DNA from: Bacteroidota bacterium
Lineage (GTDB): Bacteria > Bacteroidota > Ignavibacteria > Ignavibacteriales > Ignavibacteriaceae
Assembly: GCA_023406915.1 (NCBI GenBank)
Contig: JAEXTR010000087.1
Location: 1 to 10,905, forward strand
Direction: 5' to 3'
DNA length: 10,905 bases
Shown here in pieces: positions 1 through 7,315 of the stretch. The stretch's first letter is position 1. Each line of letters opens with the position of its first letter. A program made the position numbers and the translations under genes. The notes beneath the pieces were generated by a model. The model saw only the letters and a program-made list of their open reading frames with translations, did no database searches and was not told the DNA's origin.

Positions 1-1
1 A

Positions 2-1423
2 CTTGAAGAATACAGTAAGAATCTGGAAAGCAAGGTGGAGGAGCGCACGAAGGAGTTAACCGAAAAGAACGAGGCACTTGATAAATCCGTTGAGAATGTC
101 CGTACCCTGAGTGAAATAGGAAAGGAGATTACTTCATCACTTAATCTGGAGTCAATCTTTACCACGGTTTATGAAAGGGTGAACAGTCTTCTCGATGCAA
201 ACAGTTTTCTGATTATGATTATTAATCAAAAGGAGCATACACTTGATTGCAAACTTGCAATCGAGAAGAATGAACGCCTGCCAGAATTCAGTTTCAGTCT
301 TGACGATAAAAACCGTTATGGTGTTTGGTGTGTTGATCACCGCCAGCCAGTGTTCATAAATGATGTTGATGTTGATTATGCAAAGTACATCGAGCATCGT
401 GTGAAGCCAAAAGCAGGCGACTATATGTCTTCACTTTTGTACCTGCCCCTGATTATTGGTGACAGACTCATCGGGGTGATATCAGCCCAGAGTCTGAAGA
501 AGTTCGCCTACACTGAAAACCACCTTGATATCCTGGGTAACATCGCTAACTACACAGCGATTGCTCTCGATCATGCCTATGCATACGAGAGCATTAATCG
601 CGCAAATACTGACCTGAAAGAAGCCCAGACTCAGCTCGTTCAGGCAGAGAAGATGGCATCTCTTGGTCAGCTGACAGCAGGTATTGCGCATGAGATTAAA
701 AATCCACTTAATTTTATTAATAATTTTTCAGAGATATCGGTAGACCTGTCCCGCGAACTCCTTGAGGAACTTGAGCAGAATAAGGATAAGATTGATGAAA
801 AATCGTTTTCTTACATCAAAGAGATCCTTGCGGACATCGATCACAATGTTAAGAAGATCAATGAACATGGAAAACGGGCTGACAGTATTGTGAAGGGTAT
901 GCTGCTGCATTCGAGGGGAAAGTCGGGCGAGAGACAGATGACGAACCTGAATGATCTGCTGCATGAGTACCTGAACCTTGCATATCACGGTTTCAGAGCC
1001 CAGGATTCAACATTTAACATCAAAATGGAAACTGAATTTGATAAGGATATTGGCTCCATCTCTGTTGTCCCACAAAATTTGAGCAGGGTATTCCTGAATA
1101 TTTTTAATAATGGTTGTTACTCGGTCCATGAGAAGAAGAAGGAAAGGCGTGACGGTTTTGACCCAATTCTTAGGGTTGCCACACACAACCTTGGTGATAA
1201 GGTTGAGATTAGAATCAGGGATAATGGAAAGGGAATTCCCCAGGATATTCTTGACAAGATTTTTAATCCGTTTTTCACAACCAAACCGACAGGGAAGGGC
1301 ACGGGTCTTGGGTTATCCCTGAGCTATGATATTATCGTTCAGGAGCACAAAGGTGAACTTCGGGTCGAGTCAGAGCCAGGTGAATTTGCTGAGTTTATTA
1401 TTACAATTCCTAAAAACTTATAG
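2..1423 (+). CDS. GAF-domain sensor histidine kinase, 5' end outside window
   Basis: This is the C-terminal part of a sensor histidine kinase. The frame is open to the left edge, and the GTG at 35 sits inside a charged coiled coil (EERTKELTEKN), so it is not the true start. Numbering from that GTG, residues 1-20 are coiled-coil linker, about 21-182 a GAF sensory domain, and 200-295 the HisKA dimerisation/phosphotransfer domain, with H219 in AGIAHEIKNPLNF (codon 689-691). Residues 340-462 are the HATPase domain: N box around FLNIFNNG, G1 box DNGKGI (397-402), F box NPFFTT and G2 box GTGLGL (422-427). All catalytic motifs are intact, so the protein should autophosphorylate on H219 and pass phosphate to an aspartate, plausibly on the receivers encoded next. 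No membrane segment is visible in this part; sensing domains may lie upstream. The next start follows after 11 bases, which supports an operon. Family call is firm; the signal is unknown. Confidence 0.93.
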   Translation, partial: LEEYSKNLESKVEERTKELTEKNEALDKSVENVRTLSEIGKEITSSLNLESIFTTVYERVNSLLDANSFLIMIINQKEHTLDCKLAIEKNERLPEFSFSLDDKNRYGVWCVDHRQPVFINDVDVDYAKYIEHRVKPKAGDYMSSLLYLPLIIGDRLIGVISAQSLKKFAYTENHLDILGNIANYTAIALDHAYAYESINRANTDLKEAQTQLVQAEKMASLGQLTAGIAHEIKNPLNFINNFSEISVDLSRELLEELEQNKDKIDEKSFSYIKEILADIDHNVKKINEHGKRADSIVKGMLLHSRGKSGERQMTNLNDLLHEYLNLAYHGFRAQDSTFNIKMETEFDKDIGSISVVPQNLSRVFLNIFNNGCYSVHEKKKERRDGFDPILRVATHNLGDKVEIRIRDNGKGIPQDILDKIFNPFFTTKPTGKGTGLGLSLSYDIIVQEHKGELRVESEPGEFAEFIITIPKNL

Positions 1424-1434
1424 CTGAGGTAGCT

Positions 1435-1812
1435 ATGATACATATCATGGTTGTTGATGATGAGCTTGATATCGAACCCCTCTTCAGGCAGAAGTTCAGG
1501 AAAGAGATCCGGGAGGGGCTCATTAGTTTCCATTTTGCCTTCTCAGGAGAGGAAGCACTCGAGTATTTGAGACAGGCTGCCGCCGCAGATCTGGTATTGA
1601 TATTATCTGATATCAATATGCCTGGGATCAGTGGATTGGAGCTGCTGAAGATATTAAAGGATGATTTTAATCACCTGAAGGTCTTCATGATTACTGCATA
1701 TGATGATAAAGAAAAATATGAGCAGGCAGTGAGGTATGGTGCCGAGGAGTATTTCTCAAAACCCATTGATTTTGAGAAACTGAAGACAGAAATTTTTTCC
1801 ATTATTAAGTAA
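1435..1812 (+). CDS. Stand-alone receiver (CheY-like) response regulator
   Basis: A 125-residue protein made of one receiver domain with no output domain. The active-site set is complete: acidic pair D8/D9 (VVDDE), phosphoacceptor D59 in ILSDINMPG, T87 in MITAYDD and K109 in FSKPID. The start is supported by GAGG at 1426-1429, five bases before the ATG. The gene lies 11 bases after the histidine kinase and 11 bases before the receiver-phosphatase. It probably takes phosphate from the upstream kinase and either acts by protein contact or serves as a phosphate shuttle or sink in the relay. Its N-terminal half resembles the receiver of the next gene (shared FR.EIREG-type segment after helix 1 and shared LSDINMP), so the two look like diverged duplicates. 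The partner is inferred from position only. Confidence 0.93.
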   Translation: MIHIMVVDDELDIEPLFRQKFRKEIREGLISFHFAFSGEEALEYLRQAAAADLVLILSDINMPGISGLELLKILKDDFNHLKVFMITAYDDKEKYEQAVRYGAEEYFSKPIDFEKLKTEIFSIIK

Positions 1813-1823
1813 GTGAGAGACTT

Positions 1824-2984
1824 ATGCCAGAGAAGATATTAGTCGTTGATGATGAACCAGATCTTGAGTCATTGATCCGGCAGCGCTTCAGAAGAAAAAT
1901 AAGGGAAGGCGAGTATGATTTTGTTTTTGCTGCAAATGGACTGGAAGCATTAAGCAGGCTCATAGAACACAAAGATATCGGTGTAATCCTGAGTGATATC
2001 AATATGCCTGAAATGGACGGACTTACCCTGCTAGCGAAACTCAACGAGCTTCGAAATCCTGCAATCCGTACAGTAATTGTATCGGCATACGGTGATATGG
2101 ATAACATCAGAACTGCAATGAATCGCGGGGCTTATGATTTTGTCACGAAGCCGGTTGATTTTAATGATCTTGAAACTACGATTGAAAAGACCATTCGTGA
2201 GCTTGAGTTGGTTAGAAATGCAATGAAGGAACATGATAAGCTTATCGCGATTCAGTACGACCTTGATACTGCAAGAAATATTCAGCTCGCTATCCTGCCA
2301 AAAGTGTTTCCGCCGTTTCCAGAGAGGAATGAGTTTGAGATATTTGCCATGATGGAGCCAGCTAAGGAAGTGGGTGGCGATCTCTATGATTTCTTTCTGC
2401 TGGATGATGACCGGGTGGGATTCGTAATCGGAGATGTTGCCGGAAAAGGTGTGCCTGCTGCAATTTTTATGGCTGTTAGCAGGACACTGATACGTGCAAC
2501 AGCAATGAAAGGGATATCACCGGACGAGTGCATGACATATGTGAACAACCTTTTATGCAAAGACAGTGTTTCATCTATGTTTGTGACAGTGTTTTACGGA
2601 ATTTTAAACTTCAGAACTGGTGAACTTGAATATGCGAATGGAGGACATAATCCACCCTATTTACTGAAATCAGGTGGTGAGCTCATCACCATGCCTCTTA
2701 CAGGCGGACTGGCACTGGGCGTAGAAGAAGGATTTGTGTTTAAGAGCAGTACAATTCAACTTGCACCGGGTGATCTTCTTTTCACATTTACTGATGGTGT
2801 AACTGAGGCGATGGATGAAGAGTACGATTTGTATTCTGAAGAACGGCTCGAAGAGTTCTTAAGAAAGCATTACCAACTATCAACCACAGAACTGGTAAAG
2901 GAAGGTTTTGTTGACGTTCACGAATACGCAAAGGGTGCTATTCAGTCAGATGACATAACCGTACTTGCCATCAGGAAGATGTAG
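1824..2984 (+). CDS. Receiver-PP2C (SpoIIE/RsbU-type) serine phosphatase response regulator
   Basis: A 386-residue two-domain response regulator. Residues 1-120 are a receiver with D9/D10, phosphoacceptor D58 in LSDINMPEMDG, S87 in the usual Thr/Ser position and K109 in VTKPVD. A helical linker (about 118-150) leads to a PPM/SpoIIE phosphatase domain (about 150-386). Its metal-binding motifs are all present: EVGGDLYDF (182-190, D186), GDVAGKGVPAA (203-213, D204), FTDGVTEA (322-329, D324) and QSDDITVLA (374-382). This family removes phosphate from phosphoserine or phosphothreonine, classically on STAS anti-anti-sigma proteins such as RsbV, so receiver phosphorylation probably switches the phosphatase on or off. 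No STAS protein or RsbW-like kinase is encoded in the window, so the target is unknown. A GAGAG stretch at 1815-1819 precedes the ATG. The protein is predicted to be cytoplasmic. Confidence 0.94.
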   Translation: MPEKILVVDDEPDLESLIRQRFRRKIREGEYDFVFAANGLEALSRLIEHKDIGVILSDINMPEMDGLTLLAKLNELRNPAIRTVIVSAYGDMDNIRTAMNRGAYDFVTKPVDFNDLETTIEKTIRELELVRNAMKEHDKLIAIQYDLDTARNIQLAILPKVFPPFPERNEFEIFAMMEPAKEVGGDLYDFFLLDDDRVGFVIGDVAGKGVPAAIFMAVSRTLIRATAMKGISPDECMTYVNNLLCKDSVSSMFVTVFYGILNFRTGELEYANGGHNPPYLLKSGGELITMPLTGGLALGVEEGFVFKSSTIQLAPGDLLFTFTDGVTEAMDEEYDLYSEERLEEFLRKHYQLSTTELVKEGFVDVHEYAKGAIQSDDITVLAIRKM

Positions 2985-3033
2985 TATCAGTAGTGTATTT
3001 TGACGCTTTTATTGAATTTTTACAGGAAAATGG

Positions 3034-3699
3034 ATGAAACCACTTATTCTGGTTGTAGATGATAACTCAAACAACCTGAAACTGATCAGTACAATACTGA
3101 GTCCCGTTTACCGGGTGCTGGTAGCCACCAGTGGAAGTGATGCTTTAAAGATTGCTGAGATAAAGCAGCCAGATCTGATCTTGCTGGATATTATGATGCC
3201 TGACATGGATGGATATCAGGCTTGTTCTAACCTGAAAGAGAATGATGCAACGAGAGATATACCGGTAATATTTCTGACGGCAAAAGATCAGCAAGATAGT
3301 ATTGTAAAGGCATTTGATGCTGGCGGAGTTGACTATCTGGTCAAACCAATGCGGCAGAAGGAAGTGCTTGCAAGAATTAAACTTCATATTGACCTGAAAC
3401 AGGCCAAGAATAATCTACAAATTCAGAATGAGCAATTAAAGGAGATTGTGGCAGCAAGAGACCGGTTTTTCCACATCATTGCCCATAATCTTAAGAGCCC
3501 TTTTAATGCCCTGCTGACCATGAGCCAGATATTGATCGAAGAAAAAGACGATGTGGGTGAGGAAGAGCGGGAAATGATTATAAACAGTATTTTCCAGAGT
3601 TCGGAAACTGCTGTGGAACTGGTTGATGACCTGCTCTCGTGGGTAAATCTGCAAACCGGAAAAGTCACCATCAAGCCGGAACAAACGTCTGCTAACTAA
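3034..3699 (+). CDS. Receiver-HisKA half of an interrupted hybrid histidine kinase
   Basis: A 221-residue N-terminal piece of a receiver-first histidine kinase. Residues 1-120 are a complete receiver: D9/D10, D52 in LLDIMMPDMDG, T82 in FLTAKD and K104 in LVKPM. Residues about 120-142 form a coiled coil, and 143-207 are HisKA with H151 in IIAHNLKSPFNAL (codon 3484-3486). The frame stops at TAA 3697-3699, just after the second helix of the phosphotransfer domain, and the ATPase domain continues in the same frame at 3700-4173. The start is supported by AGGA at 3024-3027, six bases before the ATG. Alone, this piece could dimerise and hold phosphate but could not bind ATP. It may be a recently broken gene, a genuine split kinase or a sequence error; the sequence cannot decide among these. 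Confidence 0.85.
   Translation: MKPLILVVDDNSNNLKLISTILSPVYRVLVATSGSDALKIAEIKQPDLILLDIMMPDMDGYQACSNLKENDATRDIPVIFLTAKDQQDSIVKAFDAGGVDYLVKPMRQKEVLARIKLHIDLKQAKNNLQIQNEQLKEIVAARDRFFHIIAHNLKSPFNALLTMSQILIEEKDDVGEEEREMIINSIFQSSETAVELVDDLLSWVNLQTGKVTIKPEQTSAN
3697..3699 (+). other. In-frame TAA that splits a histidine kinase gene
   Basis: The codons read SAN, stop, IIDQVISKHRR in one continuous frame (3034 and 3712 are in the same frame). No insertion or deletion is needed to join the halves. A single base change in this codon (for example to GAA, CAA or AAA) would restore a kinase of 379 residues with receiver, HisKA and HATPase domains. Motifs on both sides are well preserved, which argues for a recent mutation, readthrough or a sequencing/assembly error rather than an old pseudogene. 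Confidence 0.85.
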
Positions 3700-3711
3700 A
3701 TTATTGATCAG

Positions 3712-4173
3712 GTGATCAGTAAGCACAGACGCTTCGCTGAAAGAAAGGGTGTGAAGGTAAAGAAAAATATGGAGTTACCAGAACAGGGTGTTTTTGCAGA
3801 TGAGGATGCTGCAGTAACAGCACTGGGAAATGTATATTCAAATGCCATCAAATTTTCACCTGAAGGAGGCACCGTTGAGATTGGCAGCCGTCGTAATCAA
3901 AACCGGGTGGAGTTGTATGTAAAGGATCAGGGAAAGGGAATCCCCGGACATATACAGCAGCAGCTCTACAAAATTGAATTTGATTCCAAGGCAAGAGGCA
4001 CTCAGAACGAAAGAGGTTCTGGGCTTGGGCTGATTATTTGTAAGGAATTAGTGGAACTGAATTACGGTACTGTTTCATTTATTACTGGTGAAGGGATTGG
4101 CACAGAGTTTATTCTTACACTGAATGAGAATTCCTTCCTGCATGATGGTACCTCTGGAGGAAGTAAGTTATGA
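3712..4173 (+). CDS. HATPase half of the interrupted histidine kinase
   Basis: A 153-residue catalytic (ATP-binding) domain of a histidine kinase, in frame with the receiver-HisKA piece that stops at 3699. Numbering from GTG 3712, the N box is NVYSNAIKFSP (40-50, N44), the G1 box DQGKGIPG (72-79) and the G2 box GSGLGL (102-107), all intact. No Shine-Dalgarno sequence precedes the GTG. A later in-frame ATG at 3769 has a weak AAGG 11 bases upstream but would cut into the start of the fold. Independent translation is therefore doubtful, and the region is better read as the 3' half of one gene covering 3034-4173. Its TGA overlaps the next ATG by four bases (ATGA), so the downstream gene is probably translationally coupled to this one. 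That coupling would suffer if no ribosomes cross this half. Confidence 0.75.
   Translation: MISKHRRFAERKGVKVKKNMELPEQGVFADEDAAVTALGNVYSNAIKFSPEGGTVEIGSRRNQNRVELYVKDQGKGIPGHIQQQLYKIEFDSKARGTQNERGSGLGLIICKELVELNYGTVSFITGEGIGTEFILTLNENSFLHDGTSGGSKL
4156..4160 (+). promoter_or_regulatory. Strong ribosome binding site fixing the start at 4170
   Basis: GGAGG lies nine bases before the ATG at 4170, which overlaps the TGA of the preceding kinase half. This is the clearest Shine-Dalgarno in the window. It would let the downstream receiver/CheX-like gene initiate even if translation of the interrupted kinase is poor. Confidence 0.7.
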
Positions 4174-5423
4174 TCAAAGCTCTTATTATTGATGATGATA
4201 TCAACGTGCAGACAATCCTGCAACGAGTACTGGGGAAGAGACTGGGGTGTGATGTATTTCTTGCGTCTGACGGAATTGAAGGGCTCGCGATGATCAGGAA
4301 GCACAAGCCTGATATCATTTTCTGCGACGTAAATATGCCTTTGATGAATGGTCTTGAAGTGCTCGAAGTGCTGAATGAGAATCCTGACCTCGGAAAAAGT
4401 AAGGTAATCATGATTACCTCGGTTAATGACAAGGCCATTATCGACAAAATAGTTGCTCATGGGGTGACTGATTTTATACTGAAGCCACTCCATTACGATT
4501 TCGTGCAGGAAAGACTGAAGAAAATTGTTAATCAACTGAAGACTGCCAGGCTGACAGAAAACTCGAATCTTCTGGACAAAAACTCAACGGACCGGAAGAC
4601 TATTCTGATAGCAGATAAGGATGTCAGTTTCCGGGCTTTCTTTTCTGATACGCTAAAAGACCGCTTTGACATTATAGAAACAGCTAACGGACTTGACTGT
4701 CTTCAGGCATATATCGCAGAGCATCCTCATATAGTATTGGTTTGTGAAGGACTTGAAGTATTAAATGAGTTTTTGCTGGTCAAGAAAATCAGAAACGACA
4801 GTATGAAAACTTCTCCAGCGATATACCTTATCAATGATTCAGGAGAACTGGATGAAAAGGGAAAAGGGATATTTGATGGAGCGGTGAGGCGTTCATTCGT
4901 CAAAGAATCATTTAAGAAACTCTTTTTTGAAGCTGTTGGGTATCGGAGCTCAGAGCTACAGCAGCATATAAACCTTATTCAGACACGGTTGCATTCCTCA
5001 ATTCGGCAGGCGATGGGGGAAATTCTGAAAGCTGAGATCACTTTCTTTAACAATCCACTGAAGGTCAATCCTGAGGGAATGGCTTGTGGCAGTGTCTCCT
5101 GCATCAATGAAAGTGGCACTATCTTTTTCACTATCGATTTGTTAGGGATGGCATCGTATGAGGAAGGACTTCAAAAGATCACAGGAATCCCTGAAGGAGC
5201 AAAATCAGCTGCGTATTCCGCACATTTGGTGATTGCCAAACTGATCGCTGAAAAGCTGATATTATCATTAAGTAAGAATGAACTCCGGTTCCGTATCGAG
5301 AGCAGTGTTGCAGCAGATGTAGAACCAGACAGATTTAATCAGCCGAAGGATATCACGATAACACTTGAGACTGATGAAAATCTCTGTTTTATTGTTCAGA
5401 TGCAGATTTCGGAAAGGGAATAA
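4170..5423 (+). CDS. Two-receiver protein with degenerate second receiver and CheX-like C-terminal domain
   Basis: A 417-residue protein in three parts. Residues 1-122 are a canonical receiver: D8/D9, D53 in FCDVNMP, T83 in MITSVND and K105 in LKPLH. Residues about 143-257 follow receiver secondary structure (KTILIADKD, HIVLVCEGLEVLNEF, GAVRRSFVK), but the phosphoacceptor position is Cys192 and the conserved Thr/Ser position is lost, so this pseudo-receiver is unlikely to be phosphorylated. Residues about 262-415 have a helix-strand-helix pattern resembling CheX phosphatases (CGSVSCINESGTIFFTIDL, then the helix SAHLVIAKLIAEKL). The ExxN catalytic motif expected in that helix is not visible; the matching residues appear to be H352 and I355. 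A modified CheX fold with binding rather than phosphatase activity is one reading; a novel domain is another. It is the last gene of the plus-strand cluster. First receiver is certain; the third domain is tentative. Confidence 0.85.
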   Translation: MIKALIIDDDINVQTILQRVLGKRLGCDVFLASDGIEGLAMIRKHKPDIIFCDVNMPLMNGLEVLEVLNENPDLGKSKVIMITSVNDKAIIDKIVAHGVTDFILKPLHYDFVQERLKKIVNQLKTARLTENSNLLDKNSTDRKTILIADKDVSFRAFFSDTLKDRFDIIETANGLDCLQAYIAEHPHIVLVCEGLEVLNEFLLVKKIRNDSMKTSPAIYLINDSGELDEKGKGIFDGAVRRSFVKESFKKLFFEAVGYRSSELQQHINLIQTRLHSSIRQAMGEILKAEITFFNNPLKVNPEGMACGSVSCINESGTIFFTIDLLGMASYEEGLQKITGIPEGAKSAAYSAHLVIAKLIAEKLILSLSKNELRFRIESSVAADVEPDRFNQPKDITITLETDENLCFIVQMQISERE

Positions 5424-5447
5424 TAGAAAGCGCCCTGAGCTGCACTC

Positions 5448-7289
5448 TCAATCTTTCTTATTGATTAGATCATTAATGTCGAAAGATGTTTCACCCAGAC
5501 GGGATATAGGTTGCGATAGCCCCCTGACCTTTTTTATCAGGGATGAGGTATTACTGAAATCCTTGAGGTAGTGGATCGTTACCTTTTCCCGGTGCAGCAC
5601 TATCCAATTGAGTATAATCTTCATTTTCTCAAGGTCTTCCTGATCCGGCAGAGGATTCGTAAACAGGGTATGATCGAAATAATCATTCAGGGCGTCTTCA
5701 AAATTGTAAGATTCACGTATCAGGTATCCGCGGATATACACCTTTCCGTTCAGCACAAGAATAAAGTCTTTCTCTTCCGGAATATCCGAAACTTCAATAA
5801 GGATATTTGCTGCATTTACGGGTTCACCCAGCAGCGAAGACTTATGCACTTGTCTTGTGACAGCGTCGATCATCGTTTTAATCTCTGCAGCCTGTTCAAA
5901 TTTCAGCTGATCAGAGAACTGTTTCATTTTTTTAACCAGTCTCTCAAGGGCGACATAACTCTTACCATAAAGAAAATCATATACCTTCCGGAGTTCTTCC
6001 TGATAGAGCGTTTCATCGGCGTTGACGCAGGGTGCTGTGCAGCGCTCAATATCAGCGAGCAGGCATTTATTTCCCTTAAGCAATTCCTTTTCATCACACT
6101 CCCGCAAAAGAAATGACCTGTGCAGTATATCGATCATCTCATCTGCTTTTCGTCGGGAGATAAAGAATCCAAAGTAATCGTTTCCATCGTAATCAAAGTG
6201 CTTTGTGAGTTCAAGCACCGGAAAACTGCTGTTTCTGGAAATCTTGATGAAATACTTGTCGTTGTAATCCTTCAGCATCACATTGTGTTTTGGATTCACC
6301 CGCTTAATCAGTTCGGCTTCGGTTAAGAGGGCAGTCAGTTCTGAGTTAGTTGGCTCGATCTTTAACTGGGATGCAGCTGCTACAATCTTTTGTGCTTTGC
6401 GGGGGGCTGAGGGTCCGAGGTAAGAGCGTAACCTTTCTCTCAAAGATTTGGCCTTACCAATATAGATTACTTTTTTCTTTCGGTTTATGTAATAATAGAC
6501 GCCGGGTTTTTGAGGAATCCCGGATAAATCTGCACCGATTTTTTTTGCCTTCATGATCTTTGAAGCTCTCGCAGTGGGCATATACTGAAGTTCCACGAGT
6601 TCTTTCAGGGTTGATATCTGAAATTTATCCACAGCGATTTGAATCATCTGTTGCAGCGCCAGGGCAGTAGTCTGAGCATCAGAAAGTGCGCGATGTGCCG
6701 CCGGGTTGATTATTCTCAAGTGCTCAGAAATTGAGCGTAGGGATTTGCTTTTCAGATCAGGAAGGAGCCGTGATGCGAGCCTGCGGGTACATAGTTGTAC
6801 AGCCTGAAAATTACCCAAGCCTGCCTGCTGGAATTCTGCCCTGATAAATGAATAATCGAACTGACTATTATGAGCCACGAAAATTGCATTCTGAAAATAG
6901 GACTGCACTTTGGTTGCGATCTCCTCAAAGTATGGGGCATTACGTACCATACGGTCATCGATACCAGTGATTTTCGTTATGAATCCGGGAATAAGCTTAC
7001 CAGGGTTTACGAATGAGGAATAGGATTCTGATTCTTTTCCTGGTGCAAGGGATACGATTCCAATTTCAATTACGCGCTCAGTTCCTGCCCTCATGCCAGT
7101 AGTTTCAACATCCACCACGCAGAAGCACGCCTGATCCAGCGGAACATTCATTTTGTCTATTACATATTCAGCAGCAGGTTCATCAACTACGGGATAATAC
7201 GATAGTTCTGATTGACCGTCTGATTCTGGCGGGTTACAGTTTTCTGGTGAAGGTAAGGGGAGTTTCTTTAAAACAAGACGCTTTGCCAT
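5448..7289 (-). CDS. DEDDh exonuclease fused to GIY-YIG/UVR UvrC-like nuclease
   Basis: A 613-residue fusion. After a loose N-terminal extension (1-50), residues 55-222 are a DnaQ-type 3'-5' exonuclease with a full DEDDh set: D60/E62 in VVDVETTG, D145 in NSQFDYSF, H199 and D204 in AHRALSDA. Residues about 258-340 are a GIY-YIG nuclease: GVYYY, then YIGKAKSLRERLRSYL, with E324 as the likely catalytic Glu in LLTEAELIK. C398, C409, C417 and C421 match the spacing of the UvrC iron-sulfur cysteines (RCTAPC at the end), and 448-477 is a UVR motif helix pair. The UvrC RNase H-like nuclease and HhH domains are absent, so only the 3'-side incision activity plus exonuclease would be expected, as in Cho-like proteins and the DnaQ-UvrC fusion of mycobacteria. 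Likely role is DNA repair. The start at 7289 has only a distant GAGAG; M47 is an alternative. It follows aroE by 26 bases, so it is probably co-transcribed. Confidence 0.92.
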   Translation of the reverse strand: MAKRLVLKKLPLPSPENCNPPESDGQSELSYYPVVDEPAAEYVIDKMNVPLDQACFCVVDVETTGMRAGTERVIEIGIVSLAPGKESESYSSFVNPGKLIPGFITKITGIDDRMVRNAPYFEEIATKVQSYFQNAIFVAHNSQFDYSFIRAEFQQAGLGNFQAVQLCTRRLASRLLPDLKSKSLRSISEHLRIINPAAHRALSDAQTTALALQQMIQIAVDKFQISTLKELVELQYMPTARASKIMKAKKIGADLSGIPQKPGVYYYINRKKKVIYIGKAKSLRERLRSYLGPSAPRKAQKIVAAASQLKIEPTNSELTALLTEAELIKRVNPKHNVMLKDYNDKYFIKISRNSSFPVLELTKHFDYDGNDYFGFFISRRKADEMIDILHRSFLLRECDEKELLKGNKCLLADIERCTAPCVNADETLYQEELRKVYDFLYGKSYVALERLVKKMKQFSDQLKFEQAAEIKTMIDAVTRQVHKSSLLGEPVNAANILIEVSDIPEEKDFILVLNGKVYIRGYLIRESYNFEDALNDYFDHTLFTNPLPDQEDLEKMKIILNWIVLHREKVTIHYLKDFSNTSSLIKKVRGLSQPISRLGETSFDINDLINKKD

Positions 7290-7315
7290 CTGATGGGTGA
7301 CTCTCTCCGCAGGGA

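Noticed and set aside
35..37. GTG as start of the first histidine kinase
   Set aside because: The same frame is open from base 2 and encodes the expected coiled-coil linker (LEEYSKNLESK), so the gene begins outside the window.
2985..3033. Possible promoter in the 49-base gap before the interrupted kinase
   Set aside because: TATTTTG is one base short of TAnnTTTG and has no TTG element at a suitable distance; operon read-through is the simpler reading.
4062..4535. Open frame of 157 codons on the minus strand
   Set aside because: It is antisense to the kinase HATPase half and the following receiver, both with intact motifs, and no start signal is seen.
5425..5458. Possible terminator between the convergent genes
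   Set aside because: AGAAAG pairs with CTTTCT and TGAG with CTCA, but the stems are short, A/T-rich and separated by unpaired bases, and no U-tract follows on either strand.
5571..6116. Open frame of 181 codons on the plus strand
   Set aside because: It lies wholly opposite the exonuclease/GIY-YIG gene, whose frame has clear catalytic motifs; the antisense translation has no recognisable motif or ribosome site.
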